In this document: piece by piece, positions 11,516 through 23,417 of the stretch
Layout: every line of letters begins with the position of its first letter
How positions within the stretch are numbered: the first letter of the stretch is position 1
From: Welwitschia mirabilis
Lineage: Eukaryota > Gnetophyta > Gnetopsida > Welwitschiales
NCBI GenBank assembly: GCA_051453625.1
Contig: JBOZIK010000001.1
Coordinates: 134,385,966 to 134,449,965, forward strand
Reading direction: 5' to 3'
DNA length: 64,000 nt
Position numbers and translations under genes: made by a program
Notes under the pieces: generated by a model
What the model saw: the letters and a program-made list of their open reading frames with translations, nothing else
Database searches by the model: none
Told to the model about the DNA's origin: nothing

Positions 11516-11787
11516 TTGAATCTTTTTAACTTGACATATGTATTTAATTATAAAGTTTCCAGGATTAGTAATATTTTACTTGGGAATTTAGATGATAAGA
11601 CTGACTTCATCTAATCTTCAAACATTTTTATATTTATCAACTTCATTTTGAAGGAAAATGTCTTAGTTCTTTTATTCTCTTTTAATGGTATAAGTAATTA
11701 GTCGTTTTTGCATGTTTTTACTTTGTTACTTATCTCATTACTTCATTTCTATTGTTACAAGTACTTGGTCATGTGGAATGTTATTTC

Positions 11788-11873
11788 CAAAAAAAAAAAA
11801 AAAGAAAAATAGAAAAAGAAAAAGAAGAAGAAGAAGGAGAATAAGAAGAAGAAGAAAATAAAATAAAAATAAA
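11788..11873 (+). repeat. Polypurine simple repeat
   Basis: An almost uninterrupted A/G stretch of the type (AAG)n and (A)n follows the end of integrase. Confidence 0.8.
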
Positions 11874-12025
11874 GACCATGCTCTTTCATGTTATATCTTC
11901 AAAACATGATCATCATGATGTCCTATCGAAAGTGCATTAAGGTAAATTTTCCTAAGAGGGACCTTTAGTATTGTGATATGGTAGCTATGAAAACTCTACT
12001 AGGGGGTTAGTTGGCCATGCTATGG

Positions 12026-12075
12026 GGGTCCTTACTCCTTTGACAGTGGTGGGTCCTTACTCCTTTGACAGTGGT
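12026..12075 (+). repeat. Perfect 25-bp tandem duplication
   Basis: Units at 12026-12050 and 12051-12075 are identical (GGGTCCTTACTCC... to ...ACAGTGGT). Such identity inside a decayed element implies a recent slippage event. Confidence 0.9.
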
Positions 12076-12866
12076 TGTACTCCGCTCATCATGGTTGAAT
12101 AAATTTCATTTCGAGTCTATGAGATCAGTGGTATCCCTGGTGTCATTAGAGGCATTGCTTATTTTCTAGACTTATTTTATTTCTTTATTTATAGTACTTC
12201 TACATAATCACTATAGTTTTTGGATTCTAGTATTGTTTTGGTATAGTAGCTTGTAAGTTTCTATTTTAACATCTTTCTATCTTATCATTCATTATTCAAT
12301 AACATTAGACATACTTACCACCATCATAATCATTAGCTTATTGGTGATGATTTATAATTTCTACATACTATCATGCATCTTTCATTAAGTTTTTTTATGA
12401 TTATTGTCAAGGGAATTTATTAGGTTAGAATTTATGATAAATAAGTAATCTTCTTTATGTTCCTATTTCTTCCTTTTCTATTTTTTTTTTCTTTAGCTAT
12501 TTTGTTGGATTTTTCAAAGTCATTTCCCATACTTTCCTGCATAATTTTATGGATCTAATCATTTTTTATTCTCTTGTTGATGTTTTTTCACTAGTTTATA
12601 TAGAGAATTATTCTTTTCTTCTTGATATGTTTCCTTGATCTAATGAGTTCCAGTTCTTCTTTTTCCATGAATTTAGATACATTTTTGGAGTTTTTGAACA
12701 TTGTTTATTTTTACTTAGTGCATTCCTTTTTATCATAAGCATGTTTTTCAAACTATTTCTTCACTTTCTATCTTCTTTTTAGTTTTTTCTACTATTTTTC
12801 ATGTGTTTACCTATTTTTTGAATTTTTCTTGTTTATCTTTTCTCTTCAAAAAGCCTATTTGATCAT

Positions 12867-12910
12867 TGTTATCCCATATCTATCATCCCCATAATAAATG
12901 GAATGACAAT
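12867..12910 (+). repeat. Hairpin-motif copy in the 3' non-coding region
   Basis: CTATCATCCCCATAATAAATG followed by GAATGACAAT matches the motif core. The right arm is shifted by an extra base. Confidence 0.45.
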
Positions 12911-13597
12911 CATTCTTGATCTTTAATGTAATTTAAGATGTCTTGCTTCTCCTCGGGGTGGGAAAGGATGAGGGCGAAGAGGGGGTAGGGAGGGGAATAG
13001 GACACCTTTCTGGGCTTTGTTCTATGATTTTGAGAATAAATTTTTGAAAGGATCATGTTTTGAGCTTTCATGTTACGCATATATAATGAGCTCTTTGGAT
13101 TTGTTTTTCATGTTAATTGAATAAATTCATGGGTTTTATCTTGCAAGAGTATAGTATCATACTCACCAAGTTTTCTTGTAGCTATGTTTTAGATCATCTG
13201 AAAAAAGAAATGCTATATCTACTCTTATCCTTTTGCCCTTACAGATTATACTAATAAACTTAAATGCAATACTCTTTTGGGATTAGCACTACTTAAGTCT
13301 ATCACATCATCCCATTATCTTTATTTCTATAATATGCATATACATTATTATTACTGAGCTATTAATGTTACATTTTATGATTTCTATATGTGTATGACAT
13401 TCATTTATTCTATGATGACATTCTTAAGTAGGGATCTTAGAGATATTTTTAGCATCTACATCAATTAAGTTGTTTGTGATATCTATTCTTACATGATTTA
13501 ATTCAACTTAATTTACATCTTTTTAGTGTTGTTTTATCTTAAACAAATTGGCTTGCAATATAGTTAATTGCTCACTTCGTCAATGACTGAGAAGGCT

Positions 13598-13607
13598 AAG
13601 TAGGGGG
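13598..13607 (+). other. Polypurine tract of the Athila-like element
   Basis: AAGTAGGGGG lies three bases before the TG that starts the 3' LTR. This is the expected plus-strand primer of reverse transcription. Confidence 0.7.
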
Positions 13608-13610
13608 CTA

Positions 13611-14837
13611 TGTTGTGATGCTAATTTGTAGGAATTTAACGGTGTATTTTGAATGCTTTTGTAGCGCATTTATACATTTTTGCATGAAATACTAATAATT
13701 ATGGAGATATGATAGGATGATCATTAAAACATGTAATTCTTAGGATACTTGAAGTTTTTTCATGCTTATTTTAATACTACATACTTGGAAGAAGAATTTA
13801 TTATGCAAAATACCAACTTACATTTGAGATTAAAGATAAGGAAGTCTATCATACCCTTTATCATCCCCATGATAGGTAGGACGACAAAACTGCTGACATG
13901 AACAAAAGCTGTGGGGTTGACAGTGGGACATGAAGCTAATAAAGTACTTTCTGATATAGGGTGACGTATCCTTTGTCATCCCCATGATAAGCAAGATGAC
14001 AATTGTTTTTCTATGATTAGAAAGAATTATCTTTGTAATGGAGTTAAGTAATCCATTTGGACTATTTGGGTTTCTTTTCTACTTATAGGGTTGAGCTTCT
14101 AGAACTTTAATGTAAAACTATAAATACCCTTCTCTGCCTTCACTCTTCTTTTCATCTTTTATACCCGATATGCTTGTGATAGAAGATTGAAGGATAAGAG
14201 ATCCATCTAGTAGCTATAGGAAGAAGTTTCCTTAGTGTTAGGATGAGTTTCTTCCATTGAGGTATTGTAATTTTGTTTAAGTAGATATAAAGTTCTTTGA
14301 ATCAATATAATTACTCTTTTCATTTCAATTTTATTTATGTCCCTTATGGTTTAAGTTGTTCATAGTTTAAGTGAAAATTTTTTAATTTATTTAGATCATA
14401 AGGGAAACCTTTGTCAATGTTGAATTTGATTAGTATTAGATTTGCATTGTTAATTCATTTCCATTTCACATTGCATTCAATATTCTACTTGGTATATCTC
14501 ATAGTTTATGTTGATTAGGAACAAGTTAAGCACTCTTCTTAATTGATCTAAATTAAAGAAGCTAGTTCTTATGACAAAAGGATTAGGAACTAATATTATT
14601 CATGCTACTTCTAATTGCATTTCATCTCCATTCATTTTGCATTGCATTTACTTTATTATTTACTTTTAATTATTCAAAGATAAAAGACTAAAAATACCTT
14701 TGAAAATCAATTCCATAATTCTGAGTCTAGTGCCTTCGTTGGGATTACAACATTCAGGTGAAATCTCATCTATACTAGCTTGTGTTTTTCTATAAATTAT
14801 TTGATTATAGGTGTACCTAAAGAACTTCAAGATTACA
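13611..14837 (+). repeat. 3' LTR of the Athila-like element
   Basis: It starts TGTTGTGATG directly after the polypurine tract and ends GATTACA, matching the 5' LTR along its whole 1.23 kb. The many scattered differences between the two LTRs point to an old insertion. Hairpin-motif copies are at 13849-13885 and 13961-14005. The second is the best in the window: TTGTCATC (13973-13980) and GATGACAA (13995-14002) pair perfectly around 14 bases. Confidence 0.85.
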
Positions 14838-16499
14838 TAAATTCCAATCGAAAAAATTCCACAATTTCATAAAAAGTTAACATGTTTTGCAAAATGTCCT
14901 ACAAAGTTATGCATATGATACATAGTATTGTGCCATTATTAAATCTAGCTTATATGATCTAAAGGTCTAGGTTTTACATTTCAAAGATTTTAAAAATGAT
15001 TTAAGCAATTAATGAGGATAACATAATAGCATGTAATTGAAATAAATAACATCTCATCCTAATTTATTATTTAATTTAGTTGAAATGTGGAATTTCTTCA
15101 CATTAATGGATAGCTGAGATAATTAATTCTTAGCCAAATTTTCCTCATAAAATTTTCTTGTAATGGATATTTTTCTCACATGAAAAGTTTCTCTAAATTA
15201 CATGAAATTTTACTAGAATTGCAAAAAATTTTCCCATTAAAATTTTCCTTTCATGTCTTGATCCAATACTATGCTAGCATTAGAAATGCATTTACAAATA
15301 TGCTTATTACCATTGCCTTTTTTTTTTTTGAACTTTTTAAAACTCATAATTATAGCTACAAGTGGTAAAAATTATGAAATAGTTTATTTAATTGATTTTA
15401 ATAGTGATTTTTTTAAGATTTTTAATTAGTTTATTAATTCATTTTTTATTTAAATTCTAGGGGATTTTAATTTTATCATGTTTAAAGGATTTCATGTTTG
15501 AAATAACAAAATGAAAAGATAAGTTTTAATTTTATTAATTTTAATAGAAATTTATATTTTGATTAATACAATCATGTTCAAAATAATTGATTTATTAATT
15601 TTAATAGTTATTTTCTTAGTTTACAAATTTATTTTCGATTTTGAAGTATAATGCTTTCAATTTCATCATATACGATAGCAATTTCATCTTCAAAATAGAA
15701 AACCAATGTATATGTTTTAATTTTATTAATTTTAGTGGTTTTTTATTTTATTAATTTTAGTGGTAATCTAGATTTTACTTAGGATAGGATCATGTTTGAA
15801 GTAGATGAAATTTAGATTTTAGACTGTTAGTAATGATTCTTAGTCAAATCAGTAAATAATTTTTCATATTAATACTACATCTTATCAATAGCTTTTCATA
15901 TTAATTCTATACATCTTATGTACTGAAACTTAGAATTCTAATTTAATAATGTTGTGAGTGTATTATAATCTTTCTTATATGTTTCATCATATCTTTAATC
16001 ATTTAATTTGACTTATATCCTTAGGAAAGATTAGTTTTCTAATTTTTATTGAGTTTTTGCCAACTTCAAAATTTTGAGCCAAATTGCTTTAACTTTATGG
16101 TAAATTTTATACTAAACTAAATTTGTGGAGGTAGCAAATCCAAGCTTGAATTAAAAATTAAAAAGTACAAGTCTTAATAGGACTAGCATTAATTTCAATT
16201 TGGCTTGTAAAATGATTTAACCCAGTTGTATGTTGAAAAACATGATAATCTTTCCTTTAAAAAGAAAGTGTAGAGAAATCAAGCATGTCTAATATTATAA
16301 ATATAAAGGGTTCTCCAATACAGTAGTAACTCCAAGTATACCTTGAGAGGATGTTACTGAAGTTACCTCTATCCATATTTAATAGATACAACTTTTCTTT
16401 GAAATTAGACTAAAGGTGATATTCTTGTTCTTATATGAAAGAAGAAAGAACTCTAAAATTTTCTTAATAAGAAATTTAGCCATGTTAAAATCACAAATC
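14838..16499. other. AT-rich sequence, nothing recognised
   Basis: Composition is extremely AT-rich, with recurring TTTTATTAATTTTAATAG-like blocks between about 15510 and 15770. No gene or element ends were seen. Confidence 0.4.
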
Positions 16500-16912
16500 A
16501 AATAACCATGGAATAGATAAAAGGAAAAATAATCTCTTGCCATAAAGCACATCACTCCTCTAAGTTATTTGGATCATGAATTAAACAAATGCCACAAGAA
16601 CCATAAGCTAAAAAATTATAGCTCAAATAATTTGATTTTAGAATCTCATCTAGAGTAAAATAATTATATCTTTCTTAAAAGAAGTGCATAGGATAGAAAT
16701 ACTTCCTCATCTTGACTCTTGAATAGTAGAAATGAATATTGAATAAGGAAGAAACTAATTTGCTAAAAAAAGACAATTTTAAAAATAGATTTTAATTTTT
16801 TAGAGAAGAATAAAGTTAAAAGAAATACCTAATAGAAAAAGAAAATCTCTAGCATGTTTATGATAACGCTTATCAGTGAGACCCTTGAAATGCCATGAGA
16901 GAATATTCATGT
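16500..16912 (-). pseudogene. LINE endonuclease N-terminus (fragment)
   Basis: On the minus strand an ATG at 16910 opens MNILSWHFKGLTDKRYHKH, then ARDFLFLLGIS. This matches the beginning of the APE-type endonuclease of plant L1 elements (M-x-I-L-S-W-N-x-R-G-L). After several stops, YGSCGICLIHDPNN at about 16570-16610 resembles the G-x-S-G-G-I-x-L-x-W block. The nuclease would nick target DNA for target-primed reverse transcription. Only its first third or so is readable, and His-Phe replaces the usual Asn-Cys after SW. Confidence 0.6.
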
Positions 16913-18389
16913 TTTAAAAAGGGAATTTAATCTATACTACCCTGTCAAATATCCACATACACTTGACTATCAACCTCCATATTGTTGACAAAAATTTGAA
17001 AAGGATTATCTATATTCACTAGGGATTTGGAATTACATTAGTCTAAAGAAATAGAAATATGATCCCTTATGAAGGAGGCCTTTATTCATTTTAACTTGGT
17101 AATTTTAGTAAGACCATTAAAGTTCACTGCATGTTCAAAAAAATATGGAGTAAAGGTTAATGAGAAGAAATATGAAGCTTTAAGAATAGGTTTAGATAGT
17201 TAAGTGGAAGTAGGTTATAAGTGTTATTTATTATTAACAATAGCCAAAGTAAATGAGAAAAAAATAGAATACAATAAATTCATCAAAGATAAAGTTACTA
17301 AAGAAAGGCAAGAAACTAGGAGATGGAATAACTCTCTTATCTTGAAGCTCATCCACTTGTTTCTTATGCATCAAAGATGGCATGCTGAAATTTAATATCA
17401 TTTATGAGGGTAATAACTACAAAAGATCAGAAGATTGAAATGTTCCACCTTTTGGGTAAAGACATGTCCACTTTCTTAGAGGATTAAAGAGTGATTCTAC
17501 TTTGAAGGACCACAAGAGATGAGAAGATTAAAATGTTTAACCTTTTGGGTGAAGAAATGTCCAGTTTCGTAAAGGGTTAAAGAGTGCTTCTACTATGAAG
17601 GTTTACTTTAACAAAATAGCTCTGAAAATGGAGATATTAATGTTATAAGAATGTTAATACATAATAATGTTAACCAATTTAACATATCATTTTCTATCAA
17701 GGAGAAAATCAAAGAAAGATGAAAAAGTGCAACATAACATGAAACGTGTTTGTGAGCTAATCCATAAACATTAAATTTAAATTTCCATATGCAAGCAACT
17801 AATGTCGTAGTTCATACCACAAATGTTCTAAGAGATAATTATCTTTTTACCAAAGAATATTTAAAAACCTTAACCAAAATAAACTTACATGCATAATATA
17901 TAGCATGAATAACCTCAATACCCTTTCAAATGAAGAAAGCTTTGGACTTGTATTAAAAGACAAGTATGATGAGGGGAAAAATTCAACAATTTAAAGAAAT
18001 ATGCAATGTAAAGCATAATATTTGGACAAGATACAAGAATATCAAGAGGAAAAATAAAATTAATGGAAGAATTATCTATCACTCTATTTCTAGAATGAGG
18101 TGACAAAGGCCCTTTAAAACCATTAAACTAAAACTATGGCAAAATAAGAGAGGACACAAAGTTGGTAAAAGGTAAAATTATTACAGAAGGATTTGAAGAA
18201 GAAAAGATGGATTTAAAATGCAAATTTTTGCTTGTCTTGAGAGGAGAAGATGAATTAATAGGTAGGTCATCCATGAAAACCCCTATAAACAATACAGAAA
18301 TTTAAAAAGGATTTTCAAAAACTAATAAATCTATAGACTAGGAAAGAAAATGGAATAATAATGAAACACAATTAGTAAAATGAAGAGGT
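16913..18389. other. Unassigned sequence, possibly ORF1 side of the minus-strand LINE
   Basis: By position this could be the upstream (ORF1) part of the minus-strand LINE, but I could not read a zinc knuckle or other signature. A tandem duplication lies at 17429-17609. Short open stretches (17204-17395 plus, 17915-18106 minus) are not recognisable. Confidence 0.3.
17429..17609 (+). repeat. Two-copy tandem repeat, period 93 bp
   Basis: Units start AGAAGATTGAAATG (17429) and AGAAGATTAAAATG (17522). They share CCTTTTGGGT, ATGTCCA and TTAAAGAGTG, with scattered differences. Confidence 0.75.
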
Positions 18390-19737
18390 AGAGTGAGAGT
18401 ACACTAGAATCCTACTAGAGTCACAACATCATATTAACCTCTATTCTCAAGGTAACTGAGAAGATTAGATCTGGGACTACAAAATTTTTATCCTATGCTG
18501 GTAGGCTTGTTTTAATTAAGGTTGTCCTCCACTCACTATCCTCTTTCTGGTGTAGGTTTTTCTCCTTCCAAACAAGGTCCTCCATGAGATTAATTCTCTT
18601 TGCATAAGATTTCTTTGGATAGGGACTCCTTATCATTCCAAGAAGGCCCTTATTGCCTAGCAAATTCTGGTAAAACCAAAGAAGGCAAGGGTCTTGGGAT
18701 TAATTGACACCATTCTGATAAATAAATCTTTGGTGTGTACCAAACTCTGGGACCTAGCACTCAAGAAGGACACTATTTGGGCTAAATAGTGTAATGAGTA
18801 CTATTTAAAGGAGTAAATGTATGGAAGTATCAGATAAAACAAAATACTTCATGAATTATTAAAAAAATTATGAAGCTCAAATACCAGTTAGGAGGCTGTG
18901 TTCAAGTCACTAATGATTCACTAGTTTGGAAAGGAGCTGGCATTCCATTCTTTACTTCCTCAGTTTATCATCTCTTATGTGGGCAAGACCCCAAGGTAGA
19001 TTGATGTTTTATGGTGTGAAATCATTTTGTTGTTCCAAAATACTCCTTTATTTCATGGTTAACCTGCAACAACAGACTATTTATCAAAGATAGACTAATC
19101 AAGATAGGGATCCAAATTGACCCTAGTTGTATTTTATGTGGTAAGGTAGAAGAAACAAGAAATCATCTTTTCTTTGAATGCCCTCTGTGTGCCCTCCTCT
19201 AATCTGCAATGACTCTAATTCATCTTCATCCTCCAGCAGCCTCTTAGAATGTTGTGACCAGCTGGATAAAACAAAGATTTAGGTCCAAGTCCTCCCAACA
19301 TAGCATTATTAAATTCCTAATCTCTGTGTGCATCTATCATGTTTGGAAAGGCAGAAATGCAAAAATCTTCAAGCAGAAAGATTTTGTTGTCATGCAAATC
19401 ATCAAAGAAATCAAGATGAAACTTTTAATCAAAATGTCTTCTACTTAAAAGCTAAAATATTTATCTTGTTGCTTGGATTTAGGAATCTCCCCTCAATTTT
19501 TGGGGAGAGATCCAAACGTTTTAATCTGGTAGTAGGCAGACCTTTGGTAAAGATAAAGAAGTTTAAAGTTATTCAGTACTTTGCACTCCGATTTAGTCTG
19601 CACTCTGTTATTGATGTATTAGACCCAATAGTGATCAGAACCTTGGGTTGAAATTCTGGGTTCTTTGGAAATCTTTTGCAAGAAGATCTCCCTAGCGGTT
19701 CCCTCACTTAACAGCAGGATCCCATGTCTCAGGCAAC

Positions 19738-20484
19738 TGCTAGGTCCGAAACTTTGTTGTGTTTCTGAATCTGGCCTAGGATCAGCACCTTATCTATCTT
19801 GCAATCTCTTAGTCAGCAGCTCTTCTGTTGATTACGCTAGTTCTGACATCGAGCAGCATCTTGAAGTCTCCATCTAATTCTTCATCTGCTCATTACCTGC
19901 ATTTTTCCTACTCCTCTGGTTCTCCCACAGAGAAGCTGTCTATTCATAGAACTGAAGGAACTATGGAGGAAGACGATGTCTATTCAGGTCAGTAGAGTGG
20001 AGTTTGTGTAAACTTCTATTAACCTGAATCACACTCCCTAGGTCTGATGATCAACCTATTTTCTTCTAAAAAACCAACATTTAGATTTTTTTCCCCTTAT
20101 TACATGCATATGCTGGGCCTGAAATGTTGGGCTAACTTTGAATCCCGCCCAGGACCAACGCATCGCCTAACTTACAATGCCTCAGTCAGCAGCTCTCCTA
20201 TTGATTTCGCCTGTTTTAAGGATGAGTAGCATCTGGAATCCTCCCACTACTACTCGATGTGCACACTACCTACGTTTTCCCTGGTCCTCTGGTTCACCCA
20301 CAAGGAAGCTGTCTATGCAACTTAGATCATAAAACTAAAGAAATTATGGAAGAAGATGATTTCTTGGTAGGTCAGCTGAGGGGAATTTGTGTAAAGACCC
20401 TAGATCACGCTCCTTAGATTTGATGATCAACCTGGTTTTGTTCTAAAATCAGCATTTAGATTTTACTTCCTCTGTTATATGTAA
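19738..20484 (+). repeat. Tandem duplication within the LINE 3' UTR, period about 372 bp
   Basis: Unit 1 is 19738-20109 and unit 2 is 20110-20484. Shared landmarks in the same order are GTCAGCAGCTCT, TCCTCTGGTTC, GGAAGCTGTCTAT-like, GATGATCAACCT and CATTTAGATTTT. Both units are GC-richer than the surroundings. Open stretches at 19665-19877 and 20047-20229 are the same sequence in each unit and are not genes. Confidence 0.75.
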
Positions 20485-20507
20485 GAGTTGTACTTTATTA
20501 TTCTAGC

Positions 20508-20543
20508 AATGAAAATACTTAAATTTCATTCCAAAAAAAAAAA
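20508..20543 (+). other. LINE 3'-terminal hairpin and poly(A)
   Basis: AATGAAA (20508-20514) and TTTCATT (20524-20530) form a 7-bp stem with a 9-base loop, two bases before the A run at 20533-20543. The same structure ends the separate LINE tail at 49261-49295. Confidence 0.65.
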
Positions 20544-22650
20544 GTTGTAACCAATTTAATCTAAGGATAACCATGATGTATTTCTTTACAAAATTAAAAG
20601 TGATTAGTTAAGGTTGTATACAAAAGCTATAAATCTACGTCATTTATTAAAGTGGGAAAAAAAAAATAAATGGAGGGGTACTATTATGAAAGAAAGACCC
20701 TTTATGATTACAAAGAACTATGGAATGAAAAAAGAGAGATTATTTATGATAGTTATGTTCATTGTCTTGTTTCCTCCCAATTACTAGATTAAGGAAAAAA
20801 AAAAGAGAGGAGGAAGGGAGTGATTTACTAGATTTTCCAATAAGGCATAAAAATTGCTTTAACACTGCCTCTTTATTTCTTCACATTAATTTTTAAAAAG
20901 AAATAATTAATTACTCTCCAGGATGAAACCATTAATAAAACTAAATACCTTATGCATACACTAGGGAAAAAAATGTACAGAAGAGATAATTTTCTATTAG
21001 ACTTTTCAAAAATACATTTTCACATGATTTTTGCACTAAATGTTCTATATGACTGTGCTATCTAAATCCTTACATTAGTAGATACAATTGGAAGAAATAG
21101 AGGAAGTTTAGAAATAGTTATTATTAAAAGAATTAAAGGTAAATCACCAAACTTAGTATGACATTATGCTTTTAGAAGTTGAATTATTGCCTTTAGAGAT
21201 ATAAGGTATCTATCAGTTTCTAAATTATGTTCATGATCTTTTACATTTCATTACTGATGAATTTTCTAAAAGGGAGTGTCATGTTTAATGTTGGTTTTAT
21301 GGGGAAAAGATTTAACTTCAAAAATAAAACATTCAAGAATAAATTTTTACTTTTGATCCTATACAAATTATTATAGATTAAAAATCATGATAAATGATTT
21401 GGAAAAGCATCAAAAGGAATTAATCAATTTTATTTAAACAGTGTTAGAGCAGATATTTCTATGAAGTTAATTTAGTTAGATGAAACTATTCCTCTTCACC
21501 TTTGGATTCATATTGATAACACAAGAATCGGATCTCATTATTTAAGTATTAAAATAGGTGAATAGCTTTAAGTCCCTCAAGAAGAAAGAATGTGTTAGAC
21601 CTTGTGTCTAAAATGTTGTTAAAGATGAATTTCATGTTTTTCTGTGTATCCCTTGAATAATAATAAACAAAAGAAGTATAACATCAAAGACTCAAAATCT
21701 TCAAGAAAAGAAAATGAGTCACTATATAAATATAATATAGACAATTCAAGCTTTGACTACTCTAAAATATTCAATTATAAAGTAACAGCTATAAATACTA
21801 TACTATCATATAAATATGTAATTTTATAACAAAAAACAAAAGATTTTATGTTTTCATATGCATTAATTATATACATATATGTTTTTCAAACAAATTGATT
21901 AGTGGATTAAGATTCAATGATCTTGCCTTATAAAGGTAAACCACCTTGAAGAAAAGAAGTTGTTTGATGAGGTCTTAAGTCTTACTGTGTTTATGCATAG
22001 CAAGGAAGTTGTTTTCTTGGCATTAATTTCAAAGAGCTATTTATAAACTTGTTTACAACTTATATATTTATGAAATAAACATGTTGAAAAGTAACTTAAT
22101 TTCACACCAAGATTAAGATAAAAATCTTTGTTGAGACTTGAGTCTTAGACATTTGATAGATTTTAACCTATCCGAGCAAATAAGTAACCCTAACACATAC
22201 AAGATTTAAAGAATTTAAATTCTTTAAAGTAAAATATACTATATTTTTTAAATGAGACAAGTTATTCAAATTAAAAAGATAAAGCAAATTACCAAAAAAA
22301 AAGACATATTATTATGTAAAAAGTTAAGAAGTTTAGGTTTTATTGGAAATAATTTTTTGAACAAGTTAACCTTAAAAAATTACACATTAAATACAGGGTG
22401 CATCATTGAAAATGATTATCATATTCATCATAACCCTCTCTTACATATGACATCTTTTACTTGATTTATCGATGACAAGCTATATTTCTACCTGACTGAC
22501 TTATCTGTGGATCTATACATTAGCTATGTATCACTTCTTTTACACCATTTTCGTTTACCAAAAGCTAGACAATTCAATATTTTCCGTATCTTTTTACAAG
22601 TGTTTTTCGGTGTTCTTCAAAAGGGCTTGCCTCTGTTTCGTCAGATCTTA
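20544..22650. other. AT-rich sequence, nothing recognised
   Basis: Two open stretches (21644-21829 and 22252-22464) are rich in Lys, Asn and Ile and lack any family signature. No repeat partner was noticed within the window. Confidence 0.4.
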
Positions 22651-23321
22651 CTGAAAATGGTGGAAGAATAAATGACATCGAGCTTATGTGGAAAAGAAAA
22701 TTTTGAATGTGTTTTTAATGGAAACTACAATTGAGTGGATTTGCAAATCCTAAATCTTGGCTGTAATTGGCAAATCCAATGTCACAGCAAATCTGTCATT
22801 CCTCGATCCAAATCAATCTTCTGCAAGGAACCTTTTGCGGTGGAAGTCTTTCTGCATTTGCTGCGTGATACGAGAATCCGAGGAGTAGCCATCTATAAAG
22901 CAACTTGCCTTACAACTTAAAAAAGATCAAAAAGCTCAAGCCGGATTAAGACTACGTTACTGTGTATCGTATTCCTATCTACATGACGTAAGGCATGCGT
23001 ATGCACTTTACAGCAAGGCGGAGGCTTCGCTGCCACTCTCTCAACATTAATATTTCATTTGTTTCATTGATGAAGATCTCACTTGATCTGCCCAATCTCA
23101 ACTCGCCATCAACTCATTAGAGCAAATTGGCACTGTTCCTGATGAGATGTTGCAGTCCACCGCACAACCATAAATTATTCACTTAATTTAATTTAATTTG
23201 TGCAAAAGTGAAGGGCCCCAAGCTCAGATGATGACAAGCTCACCTCCCCTTGTTGCTATTACTTCACAGCCATCCAAACAGTTCATAATGAGATATATAA
23301 TCCTGATCCATGTCCATGGCC
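22651..23321 (+). promoter_or_regulatory. Upstream region of the first C2-like gene
   Basis: This is noticeably less AT-rich than its surroundings. TGACGTAA at 22984-22991 is an ACGT-core element of the kind bound by bZIP factors, and GCATGC at about 22993 is an RY-like core. A 61-codon open stretch at 22735-22920 is not recognised and may be upstream non-coding sequence or a gene fragment. Function is inferred only from position. Confidence 0.35.
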
Positions 23322-23328
23322 TATAAAT
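23322..23328 (+). promoter_or_regulatory. TATA box of the first C2-like gene
   Basis: TATAAAT lies 96 bases before the ATG in the block CCATGGCCTATAAATTC, which is conserved in the second gene. Transcription would be expected to start about 30 bases downstream, leaving a 5' UTR of roughly 65 bases. Confidence 0.65.
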
Positions 23329-23417
23329 TCGGTTCCTTTTGTTGATCCAAAGCCCCCCACAAATTAGAATTTACAGAATTTGTGTTTCAGTTCAGTGAGA
23401 AGCTCAGTCAATCATTG

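Larger units (their letters stand above)
11516..13597 (+). other. Non-coding 3' region of the Athila-like element
   Basis: This is about 2 kb between integrase and the polypurine tract. It contains a purine run (11788-11873), a perfect 25-bp tandem duplication (12026-12075) and one hairpin-motif copy (12867-12910). Athila relatives can carry an env-like frame here; none is visible. Confidence 0.6.
4945..14837 (+). mobile_element. Athila-like Ty3/Gypsy LTR retrotransposon, decayed, nearly full length
   Basis: Two similar LTRs of about 1.23 kb (4945-6176 and 13611-14837) bracket an internal region in the order primer site, leader, gag, protease, RT/RNase H, integrase, non-coding 3' region and polypurine tract. 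The tRNA-Asp-like primer site and the protein phrasing (GASVNIIPL protease, PKK-type RT entry, YTTTEREML RNase H, integrase with GIDLVGP) point to the Athila branch of Ty3/Gypsy. All reading frames are broken. No clean 5-bp target duplication remains; CATTA at 4940-4944 does not match TAAAT at 14838-14842. The total length of about 9.9 kb is normal for the group, although RT has lost its core. No env-like frame is visible between integrase and the 3' LTR. Confidence 0.85.
18390..20543 (+). mobile_element. 5'-truncated L1-type LINE with poly(A) tail
   Basis: The reading starts within the late RT region and continues to a poly(A) tail at 20533-20543. Coding blocks include FLSYAGRLVLIK, LHSLSSFW, FLLPNKVL and LCIRFLW (about 18490-18620). 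The zinc-binding zf-RVT domain follows at about 18940-19190: SFISWLTC, RLFIKDRLIKIGIQIDP, CILCGKVEETRNHLFFECP. A tail at 19254-19448 includes HVWKGRNAKIF. Frameshifts and stops make it dead. The 3' UTR (19450-20530) is internally duplicated. No matching target duplication was found, so the 5' end is approximate. Confidence 0.8.

Noticed and set aside
4940-14842. Target-site duplication of the Athila-like element
   Set aside because: CATTA on the left does not match TAAAT on the right, and alternative LTR ends gave only chance matches.
23382-23417. Upstream extension of the first C2-like gene by 12 codons
   Set aside because: The extension begins with GTG and not ATG, lies in the conserved 5' UTR, and the paralogue begins at the ATG equivalent to 23418.
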